Assembly: GCF_020193575.1 (NCBI RefSeq)
Contig: NZ_JADYVD010000003.1
Coordinates: 124,001 to 188,000 of the forward strand
Length of the DNA stretch: 64,000 nt
Source: Ensifer sp. IC4062
GTDB lineage: Bacteria; Pseudomonadota; Alphaproteobacteria; Rhizobiales; Rhizobiaceae
Reading direction: 5' to 3'
Position numbers and translations under genes: made by a program. This document shows positions 51,954 to 60,362 of this stretch, in pieces. A model generated the notes under the pieces. The model saw only the letters and a program-made list of their open reading frames with translations, searched no databases and was not told where the DNA came from. How positions within the stretch are numbered: the stretch's first letter is position 1; each line of letters begins with the position of its first letter.

Positions 51954-53288
51954 TTACGCCCGATCGCGAATATTGTAGTAACTCATTACCCCGATTCCCC
52001 AGGCAAAGAGCAGTCCGAGGGCCACAAGCAACACGTTCAGCAACCGACTAGGATATTGCGCCAGCTGCGAAAGGGTCGGTTCGATGAAGAGCGCTAGATA
52101 GCGCTGGCGATTGTTCGCCTCGATACGGGCTTTCTCAAGAGACCCCAGTGCCGCCGTATACGCACGCTCGGCGAATTCGCGTTCGGTTTCCAACTCCTCG
52201 AATTGGGCGATGCGGCCCGCCACGTCCGGCGCATCAGGCCCCTTTGCGACCGCCTTCCTTTCCCCTGTGCCAAGTCGCTGGCGCTCGACGGCGAGCTGTT
52301 GCTCCAGGCTTTCGATGCGCGTCTTCAGGACGCGGATTCGCGGCGTATCCTCGCTCATCTGGCTCTTGGCGGTGGCGAGATCCGCGTTGAGCTGCGTCAG
52401 TTGCTGCTCCAGCGCGCCAATGAGCTGAACGGCAAGCTTTGCTCCTTCCTCTGGGCTGATTTCCTGAGATTTGTCGCGATAGTCGCGCAGCGCCGTACGC
52501 GCCTTCGAAAGCCGCGCCTCACCCGCAAGTACCTCGTCCTGCGCAGCTCTCAGCACGTCGTTGCGTGCTGCAAGTGACAGGCTGTTCACGAGGTTGTCGC
52601 TCTGGTCGACGATGAACTGTGCAATCGCTTGCGACTGCGTCGGGTCAAATGCCTTGACGGTTACTTGCATGATGCCTGAGGCGTGATCAAAGCTGACGCT
52701 CACCATGTCTCGCCAATATTCAAGCTTGTCCTCGATCGGCAGCTCGGAACCGATCCCGTAGAAATAGTCGAGCCCACGGGTCGCATAGACATCCTCGAGA
52801 TTGAACTTGCGGTCGGCGGCCGCGACCATGCGTTCGCTCAGGATGTAATCCATGAGGATATAGCTGTCCGATACCGTGCTGCCACCGGACGCCTGGGTAA
52901 ACATGCCGAGAATGTCGCCCGAAACGCCGCCCTCAATGCTGCGCACCGCGAACGATGCCGAACTGTGATATTGATCGGCGGCGATGAAGGCCATGTAGAG
53001 TGAGGCGAGCGTTGCGGGCAGGGCGACGAGGCCAAGAAAAGAGGCCCCGATAACGGTATGGCGCAGCGCGCGTTTCTTCACCCAGGCCGGCTTCCAATCC
53101 GGCTTTTCAGCCGGTACGACCTTATCGTGGCGCTCTCTAATCGGAATGACAGGCGCGCTCTCTCGTCCGAGTAGCCCCTCAAGAATAGCGATACCCTTGC
53201 TTTTCGCATGGTCATTGGCAGTCGTGTTATCCTTGTCGGCGTGGGCGGTTACAAGCCTGTTCACCGCCGCGTCGTTGCTGACCGCCAT
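51954..53288 (-). CDS. rkpR: Capsule polysaccharide export inner-membrane protein (KpsE/RkpR-like)
   Basis: Periplasmic-spanning PCP-type protein of 444 aa. A short cytoplasmic N-terminus precedes a membrane helix (VIGASFLGLVALPATLASLYMAF). A long periplasmic part with coiled coil follows (ALEQQLTQLNADLATAKSQM, then RIESLEQQLAVERQRL). A second membrane helix (LLVALGLLFAWGIGVMSYY) ends the protein. KpsE links the inner-membrane transporter to the outer-membrane channel. Directly abuts the KpsT gene. The rkp symbol is by analogy to the Sinorhizobium K-antigen locus. Confidence 0.9.
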   Translation of the reverse strand: MAVSNDAAVNRLVTAHADKDNTTANDHAKSKGIAILEGLLGRESAPVIPIRERHDKVVPAEKPDWKPAWVKKRALRHTVIGASFLGLVALPATLASLYMAFIAADQYHSSASFAVRSIEGGVSGDILGMFTQASGGSTVSDSYILMDYILSERMVAAADRKFNLEDVYATRGLDYFYGIGSELPIEDKLEYWRDMVSVSFDHASGIMQVTVKAFDPTQSQAIAQFIVDQSDNLVNSLSLAARNDVLRAAQDEVLAGEARLSKARTALRDYRDKSQEISPEEGAKLAVQLIGALEQQLTQLNADLATAKSQMSEDTPRIRVLKTRIESLEQQLAVERQRLGTGERKAVAKGPDAPDVAGRIAQFEELETEREFAERAYTAALGSLEKARIEANNRQRYLALFIEPTLSQLAQYPSRLLNVLLVALGLLFAWGIGVMSYYNIRDRA

Positions 53289-53948
53289 TTAGTTTTCCTT
53301 CATATTCTTGTCGTGCGCCCGGATCGCGTCTTCGACATCTTCATAATAAGTCAACTTGCCTTTTTCCAGCACGACGCCGCAATGGCAATAGGTGCGGATC
53401 GTCCCCGTGCTGTGCGAAACCATTATCAGGTCGGAGTCTTGGAGCTTGGTCTCGAAGACAGCCTGGCACTTCTTCTTAAAGTTTGTGTCACCAACGGCAG
53501 TGATTTCATCGACGAGATAATAATCGAAGTTGACGCCCATGCTCAAGCCGAAGGCGAGGCGTGCCTTCATGCCGGAGGAATAGGTGCCGACTGGTGCCCG
53601 GAAAAAGGGGCCGAGCTCGGCGAAGTCCTCGACATAGGCGATCAATTCTTCCGTATTGACGCCGTAGATGCGGGCGACGAAGCGCACATTCTGCTCGCCG
53701 GTCATTGAGCCCTGGAAGCTGCCCGCGAAACCGAGTGGCCAGGAGATCTTGCCGCGACGGATGATTCGCCCGTTGTCGAGCTTGATCGCGCCCGCGATCA
53801 ACCGGAGCAGGGTTGATTTTCCCGCGCCGTTTCGGCCAAGCAGGCCGACGCTCTTCCCCCGGTTCAAGGTGAGCGAGACATCCTCGATGATCGGCTTCTT
53901 GATGCCCTTGGTGCGGGCATATTTGGTCGCTTGCTCGAACCGAATCAT
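53289..53948 (-). CDS. rkpS: Capsule polysaccharide export ATPase (KpsT/RkpS-like)
   Basis: ATPase of 219 aa. Walker A is GLLGRNGAGKSTLLR, the signature region is YSSGMKARLAFGLSMG and Walker B is YYLVDEITAVGD. The short length and lack of a sugar-binding C-terminal domain fit KpsT in contrast to Wzt. It overlaps the permease gene upstream by 4 bp (ATGA) and abuts KpsE. It is the only KpsT in the window and would have to serve both KpsM-like permeases. Confidence 0.93.
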   Translation of the reverse strand: MIRFEQATKYARTKGIKKPIIEDVSLTLNRGKSVGLLGRNGAGKSTLLRLIAGAIKLDNGRIIRRGKISWPLGFAGSFQGSMTGEQNVRFVARIYGVNTEELIAYVEDFAELGPFFRAPVGTYSSGMKARLAFGLSMGVNFDYYLVDEITAVGDTNFKKKCQAVFETKLQDSDLIMVSHSTGTIRTYCHCGVVLEKGKLTYYEDVEDAIRAHDKNMKEN

Positions 53949-54715
53949 TCGTTTCTTAGCGTCTTTCTGGAGAGGGTGAACACAAGCATCCCGGCAAAGA
54001 ATGTCAGAAATGCGATTCCGTAAAGGTAGTCCATGTCGAGACCGATCGCGCGATACTCCGGGTAGAAGCCCTGCCGGAAGCTCATGATGATGTGAACGAG
54101 TGGATTGATCAGCACGAGATCGTGGTAGGGCGCCGGGATCGAATCGGGCAGGAAGAAGACGCCGGAGATCAGGAAAAGCGGACGATTGACGATGTTGAAG
54201 ACTTGCTCGTAGAGCGGATACTTGAGGAACAGAACGCTGTTAACCAGCGCCACACCTAGGCCGAAAAGGCAAGCCATCGCCCCCGCTTCCAGGATCGCCG
54301 GCCAGTGGAGATCGGTCTCTATCCGCATTGTGGTAACGAGCGTGCCGAGCACGACGAAGGCCACCAGAGAGGTGGTTCCCACCTGAAGGATAAAGCGCGC
54401 GACGATCGTGTCTATGGGGGCGACGTTTGGATAACTGAGCAGCGCCTTGTTTGCCCGGACGGCGCTGTTCAGGTATCCCGTCATCGCCTGGTAGAATTGG
54501 AAGGCGATGTAGCCCGTAGCGAAGAAAAGAGCAAAGCTGGTGCCGAGCGCCGGCGCGCGGGCGATCCCGCGGAAGATCAGTGTCATCAGCAGGATGTGGG
54601 CGGCGGGGTCGAGCAACGCCCAGATATAGCCTCCGGGTTTCGATCCAAAACGAGTCGACATTTCTCGGACCAGCAGGGCGCCGACGACACGAACATGAGT
54701 GGAAAGATAGCTCAC
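53945..54715 (-). CDS. rkpT: Capsule polysaccharide export permease (KpsM/RkpT-like), right copy
   Basis: ABC-2 type permease of 256 aa. VRVVGALLVREMSTRFGSKPGG, multiple membrane segments, NRPLFLISGVFFLP and NPLVHIIMSFRQGF. GTG at 54715 aligns with the start of the paralogue at 39416. GTG at 54724, overlapping the KpsC-like stop as GTGA, is nearly as good. The longer frame to 54913 lies inside the KpsC-like gene and was rejected. Confidence 0.9.
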   Translation of the reverse strand: MSYLSTHVRVVGALLVREMSTRFGSKPGGYIWALLDPAAHILLMTLIFRGIARAPALGTSFALFFATGYIAFQFYQAMTGYLNSAVRANKALLSYPNVAPIDTIVARFILQVGTTSLVAFVVLGTLVTTMRIETDLHWPAILEAGAMACLFGLGVALVNSVLFLKYPLYEQVFNIVNRPLFLISGVFFLPDSIPAPYHDLVLINPLVHIIMSFRQGFYPEYRAIGLDMDYLYGIAFLTFFAGMLVFTLSRKTLRNE

Positions 54716-54720
54716 GGCGG

Positions 54721-56016
54721 TCACCCGAATGGATAGAGAATGCGCCCGACCATGCGGAGCCTTCTGTCCGACAGAGTCCGGAAGAAACGGATGGGATCGG
54801 CCTTGAAATCTTCTACATCGCGATCGTTGCCGACGCGCTGGATGACGGGCGCAACGATCGCGGTCAACAGGTGGCGCCATCCGAAAATGCCATAGGGTCC
54901 CCAAAGGCGCCATCGCGGGCCCGAGGACGACGTCCCCCCTTCTGCGAGTTCTGCCATGATTGCCGCAACCGTTGTCTCGTATGACGTCTGCCTTCCCGTC
55001 TCGGGATCGAAGTAGCGAGGATAAATGAGATAGGCACCGGCGAAAAGCGCCTCGACGCTCAAGGCCCGTCCGCGGCGTGGGTTTGGCTGCCGGTCATCAG
55101 TCAGGCCCCAACCCGAATAGAAGGGGCAGCCGATCGCTGTGACCTTGATTCCGCGCAACAGCGCCTCGAAGCCAGCGAGCGACGTGATCGTGTAGACGTG
55201 GTCGACAGTGCGCAACGCTTCCGCCAAAGGCAACCTCTCGGTGACGATCTGGCAAAGATGCGCGACTTCGCCGGGGTCGGATTGCGCTGGGCGGACCCGG
55301 CTCACGACGTCCGGGTGTGGCTTGTAGAGGATTTGCGCGTCCGGCTGCTCTTGAGCGGCCAGGCGCACGAGGTCGTTATTGCTGAGACGCGCGAGGCAGC
55401 CATAGCGAATCGACGCGTCATCCTCGACCTGACCGACCACGAGCACACGCTTGCGGCTTTTCGGGCCGTAGACCTGCTCGGCGTTCCGCCGACATCCATC
55501 ATTATATTTGCTGATGCCCTGGTCGAGGAGAAGCCGTATGCCTGCTCTGGCGCGCGCCATCAACAGCGCGTCCGCTTCGAAATCGTAGGTCTTGAGAATT
55601 AGTTCGAGTTCGGAGGCCTGACGGCAATCGAAATAGGGGGCACGCCGATCAAGGGCCAACGAGAACGGCGCCGTTCGGCTGGCGCTCGGGCGGATCGAGC
55701 GGATGAAACCGTCCTCGACGAACCAAACTGGTATGTCTTGTCTCACCGCGATCGCGGCGAGTGGGTGAGGCAGTTCGGGACCCCAAACGAAGAATTCGCT
55801 GGTCTTGTCAGCGAGAATCCTCGGCTTCCAAGTTTGCTCAAAATCGCGCTCACTCAGATTTTTGGGGAAGAAGTGAAAATGTCGGTCAGGAAAATAAAGC
55901 TTGAGAAAGGCATGCTTCCACGGCGTGACGTGGACAGCAAACGTCGTCACACGCGCGTTGCCGTGCAAGCCGGTGTCGTCAGTCTGTGTAAACGCTTCTG
56001 TCCTGTGCCCATTCAT
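54721..56016 (-). CDS. rkpZ: Capsule polysaccharide Kdo transferase-like protein (KpsC/RkpZ), right copy
   Basis: Protein of 431 aa, same family as 40192-41217. The motifs VHVTPWKHAFLKLYFP, PVWFVEDGFIRSI, VLVVGQVEDDASIRYG, ILYKPHPDVVS and VYTITSLAGFEALLRGIKV are shared. The C-terminal 90 residues (WRLWGPYGIFGWRHLL onward) are extra relative to the left copy. It starts 150 bp from the MNT-HEPN gene and appears to be the first gene of the leftward kps unit. Confidence 0.87.
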   Translation of the reverse strand: MNGHRTEAFTQTDDTGLHGNARVTTFAVHVTPWKHAFLKLYFPDRHFHFFPKNLSERDFEQTWKPRILADKTSEFFVWGPELPHPLAAIAVRQDIPVWFVEDGFIRSIRPSASRTAPFSLALDRRAPYFDCRQASELELILKTYDFEADALLMARARAGIRLLLDQGISKYNDGCRRNAEQVYGPKSRKRVLVVGQVEDDASIRYGCLARLSNNDLVRLAAQEQPDAQILYKPHPDVVSRVRPAQSDPGEVAHLCQIVTERLPLAEALRTVDHVYTITSLAGFEALLRGIKVTAIGCPFYSGWGLTDDRQPNPRRGRALSVEALFAGAYLIYPRYFDPETGRQTSYETTVAAIMAELAEGGTSSSGPRWRLWGPYGIFGWRHLLTAIVAPVIQRVGNDRDVEDFKADPIRFFRTLSDRRLRMVGRILYPFG

Positions 56017-56166
56017 ATGCGCGCTGGTGCTTCTGTCCGGATTGAGCCGCTATGTAGAACCGTGTGCACCTAACCGTCAGCCTTATCCGAGCGCCCGCCT
56101 CAAGTCCAGCGGCAGCCTGAAGAACTGGCCCCAGAGCCGTGCGAAGCAAATGGCGGCGAAATATAC

Positions 56167-57096
56167 CTATGCCGGCAATTCCTTGCCGCTGACGCTCGCT
56201 CTCCGTTCAAGTTCAGCCAGCCGTCCCTTGCAGATCGTCCCAGCAAGTCGGTGCAGGTGTTCGGTCCGCTCAACAAGCCAGGCCAGTGCCTCGTCCGTGA
56301 TCTCAAAGTGCTTCGAATAGCGCGCCTTCACGTAGGCCTCATTGAGAATATTGTACCAAGCGACGAAACGGTGTTGGTCTCGCGGCCAAGCTTCGACGAG
56401 CCTGCGGTCCTGGTCTTCGGCAAGTCCACGCAGGAACTTGAGGTTATGCGACGGTGGACTGTAGTTGGTGAGCGTTAGTAGAACGCACGAATACGAAGTC
56501 TCTACGGCCTGATGCAGCAAAAACGCTGCGTGATTTCCCCAGCTACTTGAGACGGCAACACGGGCGAGTTCAATGAAGCGCTGGGCGCTCTCGTACTGCT
56601 TTTCAAAGTGCTCCTTCGCTACCCGAAACGCATCGGTGGGCGAAAGCCGTTTCGGTTCCGCCAACGGCCGGTCGTCGAGCTCGTAAAGCACGATGCCCTC
56701 GCGCAGGATGTCGACAAAGAAATACTGACCATCCGCTAGGAAGTTGTTCACCTCGCGGGCACCATGGACGATCAGACCCACCGGCGTCGAGACACCCTTG
56801 TCCCACATCAGCCGGTCGGTCGCCTTGTCCCAGTATTGCGGTTGGGCAAGCTTCTTCGAATTGACGATGACGAGGATATCGTAGTCGGAACGATAGCCTT
56901 TCATCGTATGCGGCTCGTCGACGAAGGTGCCGCGGGCATAGGAGCCGAAAAGGATGATCTTAAGGATCCGTCCGCGCTTCTTGAAGCCCGCTGAGCTTCC
57001 CTCAAGCGCATCGGCGAACTCCTCGTGAATGATCTCCACGAGGCGGGCAAGCTCGCGCTGCTTTTTCTCCGGCAGATGTTCGAGGCTCGATCTCAT
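56167..57096 (-). CDS. Fused nucleotidyltransferase-HEPN protein
   Basis: Protein of 309 aa. The N-terminal minimal nucleotidyltransferase domain has IILFGSYARGTF followed by the acidic pair in RSDYDILVIV. The C-terminal HEPN domain contains SWGNHAAFLLHQAVETSY and the RXXXH-type ARYSKHFEI. In two-gene MNT/HEPN systems the HEPN protein is an RNase toxin and the MNT an AMPylating antitoxin. Here both are on one chain, a form common in rhizobia. ATG at 57096 was chosen over TTG at 57114. It lies alone between the capsule locus and mobile-element relics. Confidence 0.85.
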   Translation of the reverse strand: MRSSLEHLPEKKQRELARLVEIIHEEFADALEGSSAGFKKRGRILKIILFGSYARGTFVDEPHTMKGYRSDYDILVIVNSKKLAQPQYWDKATDRLMWDKGVSTPVGLIVHGAREVNNFLADGQYFFVDILREGIVLYELDDRPLAEPKRLSPTDAFRVAKEHFEKQYESAQRFIELARVAVSSSWGNHAAFLLHQAVETSYSCVLLTLTNYSPPSHNLKFLRGLAEDQDRRLVEAWPRDQHRFVAWYNILNEAYVKARYSKHFEITDEALAWLVERTEHLHRLAGTICKGRLAELERRASVSGKELPA

Positions 57097-57636
57097 GCCC
57101 AACCGATAGGGCAAAGATGACTCGTCGTCTACTGCCGGAGTTCATGGGTTTTCGCCATTTCGATTGAGCGATCGCAGTCCCGAATGCGAGGACAGAAGAG
57201 CACACAGGAGGGGCCACTGACATTGCCGAGCGGAGCAGCTTGCCGGGGGCAGGCTTCTAATTGCGGCTACCCGGTCAACTGCTTTTTCAGCCTGCTCTTG
57301 CCGGAGTCACTGTTCTATGTGTGGTCGAGACGAGCGCTCGCCACACCATGGCATCGGATGCTGTGCTTCCCAGTGTCGGTCGCGCGGTCCTGTTTCAAAA
57401 GGCTCGCAACTAGCCTCGCAGGATGACCACTGCTTCGTCCCGGAAAGGAACAGGGCTACCATAAGGTGACGGATCTGGTGATCGATCGAGACGTCCCTAA
57501 TGAGACCTGTGCGCGGGTATGCCTTCCAATTGAATTCGCAGTAATTTTCTCCGGATGGAAGGAAAATGTTCGTTTACGGGCATCGCCCCGTCCGCCTTGA
57601 GAAGGCGGCCGATCGGGCGACGTGTTGTTTCGTGGC
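57097..57636. other. Intergenic stretch with no recognised gene
   Basis: About 540 bp between the MNT-HEPN gene and the transposase relic. Only short random frames are open. No RNA gene, terminator or full IS end was recognised. Confidence 0.5.
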
Positions 57637-58095
57637 CTATCCGGCGGCAACGATCTTCAAACTTCGTTTCATGTTGTAGGCCATGGCGGTGAGGCGGATC
57701 TGCATGGCGCCTTTGGCAAGCCCGCGCCATCGCATGCGTCGAAGACCATAGCTTCGCTTCTAGGTGCCGAAGATCTTCTCGATCCGGCCACGGGTGCGAT
57801 GGATAGGCTGGTTCCAGGCATCGAGACGTGCCCCGGTTTCGACTTCGTCGCGCCCCCAGGTGTCGTTGGGCACTTCGGTGAATTCGAGCTTACGACCAAT
57901 CAGGGAGGCTGCCGCACTAATGGCAGCCTCCGCATCTTCAAAGAAGCCAGCGTACCGTTGGATCTCGGGAGGACCTTCCGGGCGATAGCCGGAGGACGAC
58001 ACTATGTCTGGTGTCTTTTCGACAAAGAGCTGCCATCCGTCGCGATCGATATTCTTGGAAAGCTCTGAAAGATAACGATTGCTTCGGCTTGTCAT
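57637..58095 (-). pseudogene. Chimeric ORF ending in a broken IS transposase tail
   Basis: An ATG at 58095 opens a frame of 111 codons to a TAG at 57760-57762. The first 90 or so residues (WQLFVEKTPDIVSSS, RKLEFTEVPNDTWGRDE) are not transposase and are unrecognised. From about residue 95 (57810) the frame reads IHRTRGRIEKIFGT, and past the TAG it continues in frame to 57637 with KRSYGLRRMRWRGLAKGAM and AYNMKRSLKIVAAG, the C-terminal end of an IS5/IS1182-like transposase. The TAG stands where a Trp (TGG) is expected. The 3' end of an IS has become fused to another gene. Confidence 0.65.
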
Positions 58096-58275
58096 GACGC
58101 CCTATCCAACCGCAGCGACCATATAAAGATTCAACATGGTTGTAAATTGCGGCCGGTCCGCTGGAGTTCTCACTACCATGTAGGGAGCGGCTTGGGAGCC
58201 TCAGGAGGGAAATCCTCCGAGAGCCTTGGAACATGGAAGGCGTTTGGCACGCTCGCCGCATAGCCGCTTGATTAT

Positions 58276-58317
58276 CGCTCCCGTAACGGCTAACTCAATG
58301 CCCGAATTACGGGAGCG
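58276..58317 (+). promoter_or_regulatory. Inverted repeat covering the ribosome site of the next gene
   Basis: Perfect 11-bp arms CGCTCCCGTAA (58276-58286) and TTACGGGAGCG (58307-58317), 20-nt loop. The right arm contains GGGAG, the only ribosome site for the ATG at 58323. Folding would hide it. A smaller GGAGG/CCTCC hairpin lies upstream at 58204-58218. Confidence 0.6.
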
Positions 58318-58322
58318 AATAA

Positions 58323-58928
58323 ATGTCCACCGCCAACCAGCGTTATCAACTCAAGAAAAGCCTCCCAAACCTGGAGGTTAGCCTAACGCACACGCAGAAC
58401 GGCAGGCTTTTGCCAAACCGATCTGAACTGCTGTACAGGCTGCCGTCTGGCGGGGTCGTGGCCGAAATCGGGGCTGCGTTCGGGGACTTCACGGCGGAAA
58501 TATTGAACAAGAACAAGCCGAAGCAGCTTCATCTTGTCGATTCGTGGGAAAGTGACCGATACAAACAGGGCCTTGAGGATATTCGGTCAAAGTTCACGAA
58601 CGAGCTGGAAGCAGATCGCCTAAAGATCCATCAAGGGTGGTCAACGGTGATGCTGGAGACGTTTGAGGACGGTTTCTTTGATTGGGTCTACATCGACACC
58701 GACCACACATACGACACCACTTGGAATGAATTGCAGATCTGCGAGCGCAAGGTGAAACAAAACGGTCGGATCGCGGGGCACGATTTCTGCACAGGGAACG
58801 TGATTTCCCCGTTCCCCTATGGCGTTATCGAGGCGGTAACCAAGTTTTGCCGAGACTTCGGCTGGCAATACGAATACGTCACCGTTGAGCCGCACGGCCA
58901 TCTGTCTTTCTGCTTGATGCGGCTCTAA
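58323..58928 (+). CDS. Class I SAM-dependent methyltransferase
   Basis: Methyltransferase of 201 aa. The SAM-binding loop is VVAEIGAAFGDFTAEIL, followed by LHLVDSWE and the catalytic-face motif FDWVYIDTDHTYDTTWNEL and GRIAGHDFC. The family (Methyltransf_24-like) acts on glycans or small molecules. It stands alone between the IS relic and a terminator. The start is fixed by GGGAG 7 bp upstream, which is inside a hairpin arm. Confidence 0.85.
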   Translation: MSTANQRYQLKKSLPNLEVSLTHTQNGRLLPNRSELLYRLPSGGVVAEIGAAFGDFTAEILNKNKPKQLHLVDSWESDRYKQGLEDIRSKFTNELEADRLKIHQGWSTVMLETFEDGFFDWVYIDTDHTYDTTWNELQICERKVKQNGRIAGHDFCTGNVISPFPYGVIEAVTKFCRDFGWQYEYVTVEPHGHLSFCLMRL

Positions 58929-58971
58929 GCCTCTCCTGCGGCATGATCGAGAACCATCCTCGGCACCCAAG

Positions 58972-58995
58972 CCCCGCCATCGAGCGGGGTTGTTT
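58972..58995 (+). terminator. Hairpin terminator after the methyltransferase gene
   Basis: Stem CCCCGC/GCGGGG with a 6-nt loop followed by TTGTTT. It also marks the start of the first copy of a direct repeat. Confidence 0.6.
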
Positions 58996-59082
58996 AATTG
59001 CCCATAGGGGAGTCCTTCCTCCAGCAAAAGGTGGACCATAGACAAGACCGTGCCGCCCGGCGCGGCGATCCTGCTTAACTTT
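58984..59082 (+). repeat. Direct repeat copy 1 with lysis-gene relic
   Basis: Begins GCGGGGTTGTTTAATTGCCCATAG and ends GCGGCGATCCTGCTTAACTT. It contains a short frame DKTVPPGAAILLNF without a start codon, stopped by TGA soon after. The same layout recurs at 60025-60125. The frame resembles the beginning of phage endolysin-type proteins I recall. Confidence 0.65.
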
Positions 59083-59181
59083 CATCCGTGAAACGGAAGT
59101 CTGGAGATCTGCCGAGTTCCGTAAGGATTGCCGACAACCATAGAATGAGCTATCGCTGCGGCGTCCACAAGAGAGGGTATC

Positions 59182-59991
59182 ATGGGCGCCAACATCACGA
59201 TCAATTCAACTTACGATTTCGATTACACCGAACTGAATTTCGGCGAGCTCTACTACGCTGATTCTTATTCCCGCAGTTCCACGGTTTTTCGGGCGAATTA
59301 TTACGGCGGAGCTTATGAGGAATACCGCGGAAGTGGCTTTCGGTACAACGCCAGCGGCGTGCCGACGTCCGGCACCGTTACGAGCTACATCATTTCTACC
59401 AGTGAAGTGAAAGCCACAGCTACTGGCTTCTCAATCGCCGCGACAGAAATTGTTTCGGCGGCCAGCTCCTGGAGCTATGCCGACGACCGGGCGATCGTCG
59501 CCAGGGTACTCACCGGAAGCGACGTGTTCAGCGGCGGCTCTGGTTCCGACAACTTCAACGGCTTCGCCGGCAACGACAAGCTGAGTGGGAACTACGGCCG
59601 GGACACCCTTGTTGGCGGGCGGGGGAACGACGTCCTGCACGGCGGCCGAGATCAGGACTTTCTGACAGGTGGGTCCGGAGCCGATACGTTCGTCTATAAC
59701 TCGGTCAAGGAGTCCCGAGCCAACTATTACGAGCGCGACATTATCTATGGCTTCACCAGCGAGGACAGGATCGACCTGTCTGCGATCGACTCAAACAATA
59801 CGACCCGGACCAACAACACATTCAACTTCATCGGCGAGTTGGAGTTTACCGGCCGTCCCGGGCAGCTCCGCTACGAGAAGACGCCCTTCGGTACTGAGAT
59901 TTATGCCGACATCAACGGTGACAAGGTGGCCGACATGTCGATCTATCTCGACACGATCATGACGCTCGACAAAGGCTTCTTCGTGCTCTGA
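59182..59991 (+). CDS. RTX/hemolysin-type calcium-binding protein
   Basis: Protein of 269 aa. The N-terminal 115 residues are rich in Tyr and Ser and unrecognised. Residues about 118-165 carry nonapeptide repeats of the GGXGXDXXX type (GGSGSDNFNGFAGNDKLSG, GGRGNDVLHGGRDQDFLTG). A serralysin-like C-terminal domain follows (GADTFVYNSVKES, FTSEDRIDLSAID, YADINGDKVADMSI). Such proteins are exported by type I secretion. No exporter genes are in the window. GAGAGGGTATC precedes the ATG. Flanked by direct repeats. Confidence 0.88.
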   Translation: MGANITINSTYDFDYTELNFGELYYADSYSRSSTVFRANYYGGAYEEYRGSGFRYNASGVPTSGTVTSYIISTSEVKATATGFSIAATEIVSAASSWSYADDRAIVARVLTGSDVFSGGSGSDNFNGFAGNDKLSGNYGRDTLVGGRGNDVLHGGRDQDFLTGGSGADTFVYNSVKESRANYYERDIIYGFTSEDRIDLSAIDSNNTTRTNNTFNFIGELEFTGRPGQLRYEKTPFGTEIYADINGDKVADMSIYLDTIMTLDKGFFVL

Positions 59992-60013
59992 GAACGCGGA
60001 CAGCGCGAGCAGC

Positions 60014-60036
60014 ACCCCAATTCGGCGGGGTTTTTT
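60014..60036 (+). terminator. Rho-independent terminator after the RTX gene
   Basis: ACCCC pairs with GGGGT around AATTCGGC, followed by a run of six T on the + strand. It lies 22 bp after the RTX stop. Confidence 0.7.
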
Positions 60037-60125
60037 ATTGCCCATAGAGTTAGACCGTATCCTCCAACCACAAGGCAACGCATGGACAAAACCGTGCCTC
60101 CCGGTGCGGCGATCCTGCTTGACTT
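60025..60125 (+). repeat. Direct repeat copy 2 with lysis-gene relic
   Basis: Begins GCGGGGTTTTTTATTGCCCATAG and ends GCGGCGATCCTGCTTGACTT, matching copy 1 at 58984-59082 over most of about 100 bp. Here the relic frame has an ATG at 60082 (MDKTVPPGAAILLDF). Confidence 0.65.
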
Positions 60126-60362
60126 CAAGTCTGATCCCACAGCCCCCGCCATGACCTATAAGCTGCCACTTGAATGGCTTCAGCCGGTGAAGATGTCGCG
60201 CATCATCGGGCATTGGTCCGCCGGCTTATCGGGCCTCCGAGCTCGACAAGGAGCACTATCACTTCATCATCAAAGGGTCTGGCAACGTCGTCCGCGGCGA
60301 CCACACCGTCGCCGATAACGTGAGCACTTCAGACGACGACTATGCGGCCCATACCGGGAGCG
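60082..60362 (+). pseudogene. Broken phage-type endolysin/amidase (peptidoglycan-recognition) relic
   Basis: The frame from 60082 reads DKTVPPGAAILLDF, then LPLEWLQPVKMSRIIGHWSAG. After about 60230 the homologous sequence continues in another frame as ASELDKEHYHFIIKG, NVVRGDHTVADNVSTS and DDDYAAHT. That second part is the typical amidase/PGRP lysis-protein core with its HW and HYHFII motifs. At least one frameshift and a missing 3' end make it non-functional. It is probably a prophage remnant. Confidence 0.65.

Noticed and set aside
57184-57426. Possible small gene of 80 codons on the plus strand
   Set aside because: No ribosome site, no recognised motif and random-looking composition.
58984-60125. 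CRISPR or tandem satellite array
   Set aside because: Only two copies occur, about 1 kb apart, with a gene between them. No regular spacers.
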